The notes beneath the pieces were generated by a model. The model saw nothing but the letters and a program-made list of their open reading frames with translations, was not told where the DNA came from and did no database searches. Source: Phycicoccus avicenniae_A (GTDB lineage Bacteria > Actinomycetota > Actinomycetes > Actinomycetales > Dermatophilaceae). From it: a stretch of 64,000 nt of DNA. Position 1 is the first letter of the stretch. The number at the start of each line of letters is the position of its first letter. Positions 24,440 to 33,124 of this stretch are shown here, one piece after another. The translations under genes and the position numbers were made by a program. The stretch is taken from assembly GCF_050496545.1 (NCBI RefSeq), contig NZ_JBNVZV010000023.1:1-64000 (forward strand), given 5' to 3'.

Positions 24440-26032
24440 TCACCGCAGGAACATCAGGGGGCTGGTCATGGCCGCGTGCACGGCCCGCTCGACACCGGCG
24501 ACGGTGCCCATCGGGGCGTCGAGCCGGGCCGGGGCGCCACCGCCGGCGAGGCGGACCGCGAGGGTGCGCACCAGCGCGTGCGTGGCCGGCACGCGGTAGC
24601 CCGTGACCCGCTCGAGGATGCGCATCGCCGCGTCGGCGAAGGTCATCGACGCCGTGATGCCGAGCCGGCCGGCGAGGTCGCGCGGGCAGGTGAGGTGCGG
24701 GTCCGCGTCGGAGAGGACGGCGTCGGCGACGTTGAACCCACCGAGCACCGAGGCGGTCCCCATCCAGTGGGTGCTCCGGTCCGGCATGCCCTGCGGGGAG
24801 GGCCAGTCGCGCACGGGCTGGCCGGCGGCCTTGATCGCCTCGTAGGTCGTCGGGACCGGCTTGTCGGTGAGGTCGGCCGGTCGGCGGGTGTGGGTCCACT
24901 GGACGCCGGCGGTCGCGGCGACCGCGGCCCACGTCTCGGCCGGCCGCCGCCACTTCTGCCCGGCCGTGCTCAGCCAGGTCGGGTGCGTGAACATCGCCCG
25001 CAGGACGTGCTCGATGCTGCCGCCCTTGGCGACCCAGGCCTTCTGCATCGCGGTGACCATCGCCGCCGGCGGCGAGTCGCTGACGAAACGACGGGCGATG
25101 CGCAGGCAGACGGCGGCCCGCGTGACGGGGTCGTTCGCGAGGTCGCGCACGAAGCGCACCATGTCCTTCGGCCCGGAGGTGGTGCCGCCGTTCCACGGGG
25201 TGTTCGCGTAGCGCCGGCCGCGGATGGTCACGGCCCCGAACCAGTGGTTGGCCTCGTGCACGCCGAGCGCCACGGTGCCGTCGGCCCGCGTGCCGCCCCA
25301 GAGACCAGAGAACAGCTTGGAGGCGGCCTTGACGTCGGCCTCCGTGTAGTGGCCGACCCCGACCGAGTAGAGCTCCATGACCTCACGGGCGAGGTTCTCG
25401 ATGGGGTGGGCGCGGTTCGAGCCGTACTGGTCGAGGTAGGAGAGCATCCCGGCGCTGAAGGTGAAGGCGACGAGGACGTCGGAGAAGGTCCGGAAGGCCA
25501 TCCGCCGGGCGAGGGCGTCGAGCTGGCGGGCCTGCCCCGTCATCTTGTTCTCGGCGTACGGGAGCGAGAAGTAGTCGAGCCAGAAGTCGGCCATCGTCGT
25601 CTGGAGGTGGCGCTTGGTGTAGACCGGCCGCAGGACGTGCACCCGCATCATCTGCTCGGCCATGATCCCCTCGGAGATGCCGCCGTACCCGGCCTTGGCG
25701 TCGCCCTCGGGGGTGGTCGACCAGATGGCGGGGTACTTCGAGGCCGCCTGCGCGAGGAACGGCTCGGCGATGGTGTCCGGGCGGAACTGCGCGTTCAGCC
25801 AGGCCGGGACCCCGACGCGGCGGATCTCGTCGGCGACGACGAAGCTGGAGCCGAGGGCCGCGCGGCGGGCCATCACCCACTCCGGGCTGGTGCTGATGCC
25901 GGTGAGCCGCGGCGCGAGCGGGCTGGCAAGCATCGGGAGCGCCGACGCGACGGCCGCGCGCGGGCGACTGGGGACGCTGGACGCGCGGACCCGGGCGAGG
26001 GCCGGTCGCGGTGTGCTGGGTGCGAGAGACAA
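24440..26032 (-). CDS. DUF1800 family protein
   Basis: A 530-residue helical protein of the DUF1800 family. Recognisable segments are FWLDYFSLP, PIENLAREVMELYSVGVGHYTEADV, ASKLFSGLWGG, GPKDMVRFVRDLANDP, ARRFVSDSPP and AMFTHPTWLST. I choose TTG at 26032 because GAGGAG lies about 7-12 bases before it; the frame is open to TTG 26107. The first ~40 residues are Pro/Ala/Arg-rich with no clear signal peptide. It is upstream of and paired with the DUF1501 gene. Roles in extracellular polymer or iron processing have been suggested for the pair, but none is established. Confidence 0.85.
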   Translation of the reverse strand: MSLAPSTPRPALARVRASSVPSRPRAAVASALPMLASPLAPRLTGISTSPEWVMARRAALGSSFVVADEIRRVGVPAWLNAQFRPDTIAEPFLAQAASKYPAIWSTTPEGDAKAGYGGISEGIMAEQMMRVHVLRPVYTKRHLQTTMADFWLDYFSLPYAENKMTGQARQLDALARRMAFRTFSDVLVAFTFSAGMLSYLDQYGSNRAHPIENLAREVMELYSVGVGHYTEADVKAASKLFSGLWGGTRADGTVALGVHEANHWFGAVTIRGRRYANTPWNGGTTSGPKDMVRFVRDLANDPVTRAAVCLRIARRFVSDSPPAAMVTAMQKAWVAKGGSIEHVLRAMFTHPTWLSTAGQKWRRPAETWAAVAATAGVQWTHTRRPADLTDKPVPTTYEAIKAAGQPVRDWPSPQGMPDRSTHWMGTASVLGGFNVADAVLSDADPHLTCPRDLAGRLGITASMTFADAAMRILERVTGYRVPATHALVRTLAVRLAGGGAPARLDAPMGTVAGVERAVHAAMTSPLMFLR

Positions 26033-26212
26033 CTGCAGCAACTCCTCGAAGGTGACGGGGCGGAGCGGTGGTGACCGCCCCGCCCCGTGCCGACGCAACC
26101 TCCGCAACGAGTTTCACCCCGCCCCGTCCCGCCCGGCCGTCGGATTGCCATCTCTTGACCAAGTCCTGACGCTCCCCTGACCGGGGCCCTACCCCCGGGG
26201 GTTCGGGGGCAC

Positions 26213-27034
26213 TCAGCGGATGCCGCTGCGGGCGAACCCCTGGACGAAGAAGCGCTGGAACCCGAGGAAGAGGACGACCATCGGGGTGACGCTGACCAGC
26301 GCGAAGGCCATCGTCCCGCCGTAGTCCGAGCCGAACTGCCCCTGGAGGTAGAGGAGCCCGATCGGCAGCGTGTACAGCTCGTTGTCCTGGAGCGCGATGA
26401 GCGGCCACGCGAAGTCGTTCCACGACTGGAGCAGCGTCATGAAGAAGAGCACGGCGAGGAGCGGACGGCTCAGCGGCAGCACGATCTGCCAGAAGACGCG
26501 CAGGTGGCCGGCCCCGTCGATGCGGGCGGCGTCGATGAGCTCGCGCGGGATGGCGAGGACGAACTGGCGGGCGAGGAAGACCCCGAACCCCGAGGCCGCG
26601 GTCGGGAGGATGACGGCCCAGTAGCTGCCCTGGAGGCCGAGCCCGGTGACCAGCCGGAACAGCGGCACCATGATCACCTGCAGCGGGATCATCAGGGTCG
26701 AGACGACCAGCAGGAACAGCACCCCGGAGCCGCGGAAGCGCAGGTGCGCGAACGCGTACCCGCCGAGCATGCTGACCGCCACCGTGACGAGCGAGACGGT
26801 CAGGGCGATGGCCACGGAGTTCCCGACCCAGGTGAGCACCGGGAAGGCCGAGAACACCCGCTCCATGTTCACGAGCGTGAACGTGCGCGGCCACAGCCGC
26901 AGGTCCCCGCCGAGCAGCTCGGCGCGCGAGGAGAACGCCACGACGACCATCCAGTAGAGCGGGAAGAGGAGGACGGCGCTCACGAGGACGGCCAGCAGCA
27001 GCCGCACCGGGAGCCAGCGGTCGCGGCGCCTCAT
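26213..27034 (-). CDS. Carbohydrate ABC transporter permease (MalG type)
   Basis: A 273-residue membrane protein with six helices and the EAA loop contacting the ATPase (IPRELIDAARIDGAGHLRVFWQIVLPLSRP). It begins RRRDRWLPVRLLLAVLVSAVLLFPLYWMVVVAF, typical of MalG-like sugar permeases. ATG at 27034 overlaps the stop of the other permease (ATGA). It is the last gene of a binding protein-permease-permease operon; no ATPase is encoded nearby, so a shared MsiK-type ATPase elsewhere is likely (inference). Confidence 0.9.
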   Translation of the reverse strand: MRRRDRWLPVRLLLAVLVSAVLLFPLYWMVVVAFSSRAELLGGDLRLWPRTFTLVNMERVFSAFPVLTWVGNSVAIALTVSLVTVAVSMLGGYAFAHLRFRGSGVLFLLVVSTLMIPLQVIMVPLFRLVTGLGLQGSYWAVILPTAASGFGVFLARQFVLAIPRELIDAARIDGAGHLRVFWQIVLPLSRPLLAVLFFMTLLQSWNDFAWPLIALQDNELYTLPIGLLYLQGQFGSDYGGTMAFALVSVTPMVVLFLGFQRFFVQGFARSGIR

Positions 27035-27996
27035 CCGGCGAGGTCCCGGGTCCGGCTGAGCCGCCAGCGCACGGCGACGAACACGAGGCTCACGAGCAGC
27101 AGCACGACGCCGATGGCCGAGGCGTAGCCCTGGTCGCGGACGACGAACCCGTTGTCGTAGGCGTACGTGACGAGGACCGATGTCGCGTTGCGCGGGCCGC
27201 CGCCGGTGAGGACGAAGACCACGTCGAAGACCTGGAACGAGTAGATGACGTTGAGCACGACGAGGAAGAACGAGGACGGGCCGAGCATCGGCACGATGAC
27301 GTGGCGCAGCCGCTGCCACGCGTTCGCCCCGTCGAGGAGGGCGGCCTCGCGCACTTCGGGACCGATGCCCTGCAGGCCGGCCAGGTAGATCAGCATGTTG
27401 AAGCCGACGCGCCACCAGAGGGTGACCAGCACGACCGAGGCGAACGCGGCCGGACCGCTGGACTGCCACGGCACGGCCGGCAGCCCGACCGCCCGCAGCA
27501 CGGTGTCGAGGATGCCGCTGTTCTCGTCGAGCACGAGGACGCCCATGAGCGCCGTCGCGACCCCGGACACGGCCATCGGGAGGATGACCACGGCGCGGAA
27601 GAGTCCGCGCGCCGGCAGCACCGAGTCGAGCAGGACCGCGATGAGCAGACCGAGGCCCATCGAGAGCGGCGTGACGATCGCGGTGAACAGCACCGTGTTG
27701 AGCGCGGCCCGCCAGAAGAGGGGGTCGGACGCGAGCCGTGTGTAGTTGTCGAGCCCGACGAAGGTGCCGGCGCCGAAGCCGTTGGTGCGCTGGAGGCTGA
27801 GCACGACAGCCCCGGCGAGCGGGACGAACACGAAGAGCCCCAGCAGCCCGAGCGTCGGGGCGAGGAACCCGAGGGCCGCCGCCTGCTCCCGGCGGGCGCC
27901 CCTCCCCCGGCGCCGTCGACGGCGCGGCCGGTCCGCCGGGGGCCGGACACCCTCGGCTCCCGGCGACCCGGCGAGCAGCTCGGGCGTCGTGCTCAC
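27031..27996 (-). CDS. Carbohydrate ABC transporter permease (MalF type)
   Basis: A 321-residue membrane protein with a basic N-terminal tail (PRRRRRRGRGARREQ), six helices and an EAA motif (GIGPEVREAALLDGANAWQRLRHVIVPML). LGFLAPTLGLLGLFVFVPLAGAVVLSL is the usual first helix of MalF/UgpA-like permeases. GTG at 27996 overlaps the binding-protein stop. With the downstream permease it forms the channel for an unidentified sugar or glycerol phosphodiester. Confidence 0.9.
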   Translation of the reverse strand: MSTTPELLAGSPGAEGVRPPADRPRRRRRRGRGARREQAAALGFLAPTLGLLGLFVFVPLAGAVVLSLQRTNGFGAGTFVGLDNYTRLASDPLFWRAALNTVLFTAIVTPLSMGLGLLIAVLLDSVLPARGLFRAVVILPMAVSGVATALMGVLVLDENSGILDTVLRAVGLPAVPWQSSGPAAFASVVLVTLWWRVGFNMLIYLAGLQGIGPEVREAALLDGANAWQRLRHVIVPMLGPSSFFLVVLNVIYSFQVFDVVFVLTGGGPRNATSVLVTYAYDNGFVVRDQGYASAIGVVLLLVSLVFVAVRWRLSRTRDLAG

Positions 27997-29294
27997 CGCG
28001 AGGTCGCGTCCGCGATGCCGCGGGTCAGGCCGGCGATGGTCTCCTCGACCGAGCGGCCGCCGACGAAGGCCTCCTCGAGCTGGTCCTTGAGGACCGTGAT
28101 GATCGCGGACATCGACGGGGACGCCACCTGCCCGGAGTCCTGCGGCTGCACGCTGCTCGCCTGCCCGATGAAGACCGGCGAGAGCTCGGGACGGACCGCG
28201 AAGTCGACACCGGACTCGACGAGGTCCTTGCGCGTCGGCAACAACGATGCGCCGGAACAGAACTCGCGCATCGGGTCGGCGCCGGTGACGAAGTCGAGGA
28301 AGGACGCGGCCAGCGCGGGGTCCTTCGCCTGCTTCGTCGCGACGAGGGCGTTGCCGCCGAAGTCGCCGGCCGAGCGGGCCCGGCGCGGGGAGAAGGTCGC
28401 GCCCCACTCGAAGTCGAGCGTGGCGTCGGCGTCCGGCAGCAGGAAGGCACCGGCCCAGGTCATCGCGGCGGTCTGGGAGTACCAGATGTCCGCCGCGTAG
28501 GTCGAGGACTTCACCGAGCTGTTCGGCGGGACCCACTTCTGCCGGAAGAAGGACTGGGTGAACTCGACGGCGGCCCGGCCGGCGTCGGAGTCGATCGCCG
28601 GCGTCGTCAGGTCCTCGGCGAGGAAGCGGCCGTCGGCCTCGAACAGCCAGCTGAGCCAGCGGGTGACCCCGTTGCCCTGCCAGTTGTAGACGAAGGGGTA
28701 CTTCGCGTCCGGCAGCTCGCGCCGCAGAGCACCGGCGACCCGGGCCAGCTCGTCCCAGGTCCACGCGTCCTCGAGCCGCGTCGGGACCTCCGTGATGCCC
28801 GCCGCGGCGAGCATCGGCTTGTTGTAGAGGATCGCGGAGGTGTCGGTGTGGTGCGGGACGCCGTAGGGGGCGCCGCCCCGCAGGACCGCCTGCCACGCAG
28901 CGGGCGTGAACCGCTCCGCCACGCTCTTGTCGAGGTGCGGGGTGAGGTCGAGCAGCTGGTCGCGGCCCGCGTAGCCACCGAACGTGTAGTACGGCACGCG
29001 GAACACGTCCGGCGGGGTCCCGGCCTGGAGCTGGGCGTCGATCGTCGTGAACATCTGCTCGTACGGCACGGCGTTCAGGCGCACGGAGACACCGGAGTTC
29101 GCCTTCTCGAACGCGCTGATGGCCGACCGGAAGCCGGCGAGCTCGGCATCCGTGCCCCACGTCGTGAAGGCGAGCGTGCCGGACGCGGCGGCGGGCTCGT
29201 CGCCCTTGGTCGAGAAGCCGGCGCAGGCGGACAGGGCGAGGGGGGCGGACGCCAGGGAGGCGGCACCGAGGAGCTGGCGGCGGGTGAGCGGCAT
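27993..29294 (-). CDS. Sugar ABC transporter substrate-binding lipoprotein
   Basis: A 433-residue extracytoplasmic protein. RRQLLGAASLASAPLALSACAG is a signal peptide with lipobox LSAC; the RR pair could also suit Tat export. The mature protein follows the family-1 (MalE/UgpB) pattern: TLAFTTWGTDAELAGF, SAISAFEKANSGVSVRLN, GTPPDVFRVPYYTFGGYA, YNKPMLAAAG and AMTWAGAFLLPD. ATG at 29294 follows CCGGAGAACCTC. It heads the operon; a 12-bp palindrome GGGGCGCGCCCC lies at 29319-29330 upstream. The ligand cannot be assigned. Confidence 0.9.
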   Translation of the reverse strand: MPLTRRQLLGAASLASAPLALSACAGFSTKGDEPAAASGTLAFTTWGTDAELAGFRSAISAFEKANSGVSVRLNAVPYEQMFTTIDAQLQAGTPPDVFRVPYYTFGGYAGRDQLLDLTPHLDKSVAERFTPAAWQAVLRGGAPYGVPHHTDTSAILYNKPMLAAAGITEVPTRLEDAWTWDELARVAGALRRELPDAKYPFVYNWQGNGVTRWLSWLFEADGRFLAEDLTTPAIDSDAGRAAVEFTQSFFRQKWVPPNSSVKSSTYAADIWYSQTAAMTWAGAFLLPDADATLDFEWGATFSPRRARSAGDFGGNALVATKQAKDPALAASFLDFVTGADPMREFCSGASLLPTRKDLVESGVDFAVRPELSPVFIGQASSVQPQDSGQVASPSMSAIITVLKDQLEEAFVGGRSVEETIAGLTRGIADATSR

Positions 29295-29438
29295 GAGGTT
29301 CTCCGGGTGAGGACGACGGGGGCGCGCCCCAGCTGGCTGCTCAACCGCGGACCCCGCCGACGCTAGCCAGCGGGGCGCGGACCGGCGGCGGTCGGTGCCC
29401 GGCGGACGCCCGGCTGTCGAACCTCGCCGGTGCAGGGG

Positions 29439-30290
29439 TCAGAAGACGGGCTTGCCGCCGGTGACGCCGAGCACCGTGCCGGAGACGTAGCTCGCCTCGT
29501 CGGAGGCGAGGAAGACGTACGCGGCGGCCACCTCGACGGGCTGCCCGACCCGGCCGAGCGGCGTGGTCGAGCCGAACCCCTCGACCTTGTCGGCGGACAT
29601 CGTCGCGGGGATGAGCGGGGTCCAGATCGGGCCCGGGGCGACGGCGTTGACGCGCACGCCGCGGGGCCCGAGCTCCTGGGCGAGGTTCACGACGAGGTTG
29701 GTCAGCGCGGCCTTGGTCGCCGCGTAGTCGAGGAGGTGGTCGGCCGGCTGGTAGGCCTGGACCGACGTCGTGACGACGACGTTGCCCGCCGACTCCTCGA
29801 GGTCGCGCGCCAGCTCGCGCACGAGCCAGAAAGTCGCGAAGACGTTCGTCGCGAAGGTGCGCTCGACCTGCTCGGGCGGGAAGTCCTCGAGCGCGTCGTG
29901 CGTCATCTGGTAGGCCGCGTTGCAGACGAGCACGTCGAGGCCGTCGAGCCGCTCGCGCACCTCCTGCACGAGGTCCCGGACGGCGTCGTGTGTGCGCAGG
30001 TCGGCGGCGACGGCGTGTGCCTCACCGCCCGCGGCCTCGACCGCGGCGACGGCCTCGCGGGCGTCGTCGGCCTCCTCCGGCAGGTGGGTCAGGACGACGC
30101 GCGCCCCTTCGTGGGCGAACGTCACCGCGACGGCGCGGCCGATGCCCGAGTCACCACCGGTGACGAGCACCCGCTTGCCCGTGAGCCGAGCCCGGCCGGT
30201 CCACGACTCCTCGCCGTGGTCGGGCCGCGGGTCGAGGGCGTCGGTGCGGCCGGGCCAGTCCTGGGACTGGGCGGGGATGGTGGCGCTCAT
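29439..30290 (-). CDS. SDR-family oxidoreductase (general-stress type)
   Basis: A 283-residue short-chain dehydrogenase. The N-terminal extension QDWPGRTDALDPRPDHGEESW is typical of the YhdF/YdaD-like stress subgroup. NADP-binding TGGDSGIGRAVAV, the NAAY segment (NAAYQM), the catalytic Ser region (VTTSVQAYQ), YxxxK (YAATKAAL) and the substrate-loop PGPIWTPLIP follow. The start at 30290 fits (MSATIPAQSQDW), preceded by GAGGAGGACCCG. It is probably monocistronic; substrate unknown. Confidence 0.9.
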   Translation of the reverse strand: MSATIPAQSQDWPGRTDALDPRPDHGEESWTGRARLTGKRVLVTGGDSGIGRAVAVTFAHEGARVVLTHLPEEADDAREAVAAVEAAGGEAHAVAADLRTHDAVRDLVQEVRERLDGLDVLVCNAAYQMTHDALEDFPPEQVERTFATNVFATFWLVRELARDLEESAGNVVVTTSVQAYQPADHLLDYAATKAALTNLVVNLAQELGPRGVRVNAVAPGPIWTPLIPATMSADKVEGFGSTTPLGRVGQPVEVAAAYVFLASDEASYVSGTVLGVTGGKPVF

Positions 30291-30371
30291 CGGGTCCTCC
30301 TCGGGTCGGGGCGGTCGTCCGGTCCCTACCCGAACGCGCGCGCGGCACGCATCCGGGTCCTGGCGCCGGGG

Positions 30372-30911
30372 TCAGCGACCGGGCGCGGTGGACGGGCGGT
30401 CGAGGAGGCCGGCGAGGCCCCGCTGCTGCTCACCGAGGTAGGCGTCGAGGACCAGCAGGCCTGCCGTCGTCACCGGGGTGGCCCACTGGAGCAGGCGGAG
30501 GCGCTCGCCGAGCGCCCTGGCGCGGCGGCGGGCGTCCTCGTCGTGGTCGGCCTGCTCGCGCGCGTCCCCGTAGGCCGCCCCGACGCGGTAGGCCTCGGCG
30601 CCCGCGGCGACCGCCACCCCGGTCAGCGCGGTCTTGAGGACGACCGCGACGGTCGTCGGGCGGTGGTGCGCCACGCGGCGGCGGTTGTCGGCGAGGATCG
30701 CGACGCCGCTCAGGAGGTGGAGGGCGACGGCCGCCCCCTGCACCGGGCCCCAGCGGGTCCACCCCTCGTCGGCGATGTCGGCCCGCTGCCGCTCGTCATC
30801 ACCTTCGGCCGCCGCCGGGTTGAGGCCCACGGCACCCATCAGCGAGCCGCCGAACCACGCCGCGTTGGTCGTGAGGTGGGTCGCCCGCACCGCCGTGCTC
30901 CATGCCGTCAT
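30372..30911 (-). CDS. Membrane protein of unknown function
   Basis: A 179-residue protein with about four hydrophobic segments: HLTTNAAWFGGSLMGAVGL, WGPVQGAAVALHLLSGVAIL, VVLKTALTGVAVAAGAEAY and WATPVTTAGLLVLDAYLG. Charged loops include ADHDEDARRRARALGERLR. ATG at 30911 (MTAWSTAVRATHL) is the first good start. I recognise no named family; similar proteins occur in actinomycetes near stress genes. It lies 81 bases downstream of the GT2 operon on the same strand. Confidence 0.65.
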   Translation of the reverse strand: MTAWSTAVRATHLTTNAAWFGGSLMGAVGLNPAAAEGDDERQRADIADEGWTRWGPVQGAAVALHLLSGVAILADNRRRVAHHRPTTVAVVLKTALTGVAVAAGAEAYRVGAAYGDAREQADHDEDARRRARALGERLRLLQWATPVTTAGLLVLDAYLGEQQRGLAGLLDRPSTAPGR

Positions 30912-30992
30912 CGCGCTCTCCCGCCGGTCGCCGGCGCCCGCGGGTCCGGGCGCACGGAGCCGTCGCCGGGGTCCCGGGCGGCCGGGGACGAC

Positions 30993-31715
30993 CTACCCGC
31001 CCGCGGCCCTCGGGACACCTACGGCCGCCAGGGCGGCCAGGTGGCTCGCGAAACCCCCGCGAGCGCGCCCGACGGTGCGCGCCGAGGTACGGACCCGGGC
31101 GCGGTCGGTGGCCACCCAGGGCCGGCCGCTCGCCCGCACCGCCTCGACGAGGGCGACGTCCTCGTGGAGCGGGACGGGGGCGAAGCCGCCGACGGATGCG
31201 TAGGCGTCGGCGCGGATGCCGAGGTTGGCGCCGTGGACGTGCCGATGGCCCTCGCCCAGCTCGTGGCGGGCCCGCCAGGCCACGAGGACGCGCGGGTCGA
31301 CCGACTCGTCCGGCACCACGGTGCCGACGACGAGATCGACCCCGGTCTCGGCGAGGGCGACGTGCTGCACGAGCCAGTCGCCGGGGACGACGGTGTCGGC
31401 GTCGGTCGTGGCCACCCACGTGGCCTGGGGAGGGACACCGGCCGCCAGCGCGGCCCGCGTGCCCACGCCCACCCCGATGTTCCGGGCGGCGCCCACCGAG
31501 CCGAGGTCCCCGGTGACCACCTCGACCGCGGCAGCCCGGGCCACGGCGGCCGACCCGTCGACGCACCGGTCGAGGACGACGACGACGTGCACGGCGAGGT
31601 CCGGGCGGACCGATGCCAGGGCGGCCCGGGCGGTGTCCAGGCTCGCGAGGCAGCGGCCCAGGAGCTGTTCCTCGTCGCGGGCGGGCACCGCGACGACGAC
31701 GTGCCGCAGCCTCAC
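30993..31715 (-). CDS. Family 2 glycosyltransferase
   Basis: A 240-residue cytosolic GT-A enzyme. It starts RHVVVAVPARDEEQLLGRCLASL, contains VVLDRCVDGSAAV, the DxD-like metal site TTDADTVVPGDWL, HGANLGIRADAYASVGGF (acceptor loop) and PLHEDVALVEAV. GTG at 31715 overlaps the stop of the deacetylase-methyltransferase fusion (GTGA), making it the third gene of the operon. The donor and acceptor are unknown; the deacetylase and methyltransferase upstream suggest joint modification of a sugar-containing small molecule or glycolipid (inference). Confidence 0.85.
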   Translation of the reverse strand: MRLRHVVVAVPARDEEQLLGRCLASLDTARAALASVRPDLAVHVVVVLDRCVDGSAAVARAAAVEVVTGDLGSVGAARNIGVGVGTRAALAAGVPPQATWVATTDADTVVPGDWLVQHVALAETGVDLVVGTVVPDESVDPRVLVAWRARHELGEGHRHVHGANLGIRADAYASVGGFAPVPLHEDVALVEAVRASGRPWVATDRARVRTSARTVGRARGGFASHLAALAAVGVPRAAGG

Positions 31716-33124
31716 CGCCGCCCCTCCACGGCGGCGACCGACTCCGGACCGCCGAGCACGTCGACGAGGACGTCGGCGTCCTCGTGGTGGGTGCGGTGCC
31801 CGAGGTCCGCGAGCGCCGCCAGGGCGACGTCGTGCACGGTCGGGCCGTCGAGCGGCACCCCCTCCGTCGGGTGCCGCCAGTGCACGAGCACCACCTCGCC
31901 GCCGGGGGCGAGGCTCCTCCGCACGCGTCGCAGGGTCTCGAGCAGCTCGGTTGGCGTGAGGAAGTAGCCGACCTCCGAGAAGACGACGAGGTCGGCCTCC
32001 CCCTCGGGCACGTCGCGCGGGGCGGCGCCGTGCACCCACCGGACGGTCGGCGGGGCGTCGCGCCGGGCGACGGCGAGGGCCTCCCCGCTGACGTCGAGGG
32101 CGACGACCTCGTCGGCACGGGACGCCAGCTCGCGCGTCAAAATACCTGTGGCACAACCCACCTCGACGATCCTCCGGTACCTCGGGCGGCGGAGGACAGC
32201 GGTGGTGAGGACGCGCTTGCGTCGCTCGGAGAACGAGCCCTCGAAGCCCCAGGGGTCGTGCTCGCCCTCGGCGTACATCGCGTCGAAGGGTTCGGCGACG
32301 ACGCCGACCGGTCGGGCCGAGCGCACCGGGAGGGTGCCGGGGCGGGCGAGGAGCACCTCGACCGGCCGCCGCGCCCGCCGGAGCACCGCATCGGTGACGA
32401 CCGGACCGTCGCCGGGCAGCGGGCCGAGCGGGAGCGTCTGCGAGGGGTGCCGGGCCAGCGCCTCCGTCTTGCGGTGCAGGTCGTCGAGGGCGAGCTCGAC
32501 GACGTGCGGGACGGCGGCGCCCGGGCGGGTGACGTCGGCGTGCAGGTCGGCGGGAGCGCCCCAGTGCCACAACCAGAGCGGGTAGTGCGCGACCGTCGCG
32601 CCGGCCGTCGCGACGGCGTCGGCGGCCACCTGCCCGAGGGCGTCGTGGTCGGGATGGCCGTCAGCGGTCCAGGGCGCGAGGACGAGCGTCGTGGGCCGGA
32701 GCCTCGCGGCGACGGCGGCACCGAGCTCCTCGAGGTGGTCGGCGAGACCGCCGTCGGGGAGGTGGAGGTGCTCGACGACGGCGCCCGGTGCGAGGGCCTC
32801 GACGGCCGCGGCCACCTCCCGGCGTCGGACGGCGGCCAGCGCGTCCGGCTGCCAGGCGCTCGCCCCCGGGTGCGATCCCTCCCCGTCGGTGGCGACGACC
32901 ACCCGGACCGGCAGCCCGCCGCGGTGCGCGGCGGCGACGAGGCCGCCGACGGCCAGCGACTCGTCGTCCGGGTGGGCGGCGAGCACGAGCAGCTCGTCGA
33001 ACCGGCCCGTGAGCGCATCGACGTCGACGAGGGGCATCCGCCACCATCCGGGGTCGGCGAGCCAGACGTGCTCGGGCGTGCCGGGGTCCGTGTGGAGGAA
33101 CGACGGGTCGGACGGCTCGTCCAT
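31712..33124 (-). CDS. PIG-L deacetylase fused to SAM methyltransferase
   Basis: A 470-residue bifunctional protein. Residues about 45-250 form a PIG-L/LmbE zinc deacetylase with AHPDDESLAVGG, EHLHLPDGG and the HPDHDALG histidines. Residues about 290-460 form a class I methyltransferase with IVEVGCATGILTRELA (motif I), VALDVSGEALAVA, DLVVFSEVGYFL and an ending like NodS-type N-methyltransferases. The fusion suggests N-deacetylation followed by N- or O-methylation of one substrate. ATG at 33124 overlaps the upstream stop by one base. Its stop overlaps the GT2 start. Substrate unknown. Confidence 0.88.
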   Translation of the reverse strand: MDEPSDPSFLHTDPGTPEHVWLADPGWWRMPLVDVDALTGRFDELLVLAAHPDDESLAVGGLVAAAHRGGLPVRVVVATDGEGSHPGASAWQPDALAAVRRREVAAAVEALAPGAVVEHLHLPDGGLADHLEELGAAVAARLRPTTLVLAPWTADGHPDHDALGQVAADAVATAGATVAHYPLWLWHWGAPADLHADVTRPGAAVPHVVELALDDLHRKTEALARHPSQTLPLGPLPGDGPVVTDAVLRRARRPVEVLLARPGTLPVRSARPVGVVAEPFDAMYAEGEHDPWGFEGSFSERRKRVLTTAVLRRPRYRRIVEVGCATGILTRELASRADEVVALDVSGEALAVARRDAPPTVRWVHGAAPRDVPEGEADLVVFSEVGYFLTPTELLETLRRVRRSLAPGGEVVLVHWRHPTEGVPLDGPTVHDVALAALADLGHRTHHEDADVLVDVLGGPESVAAVEGRR

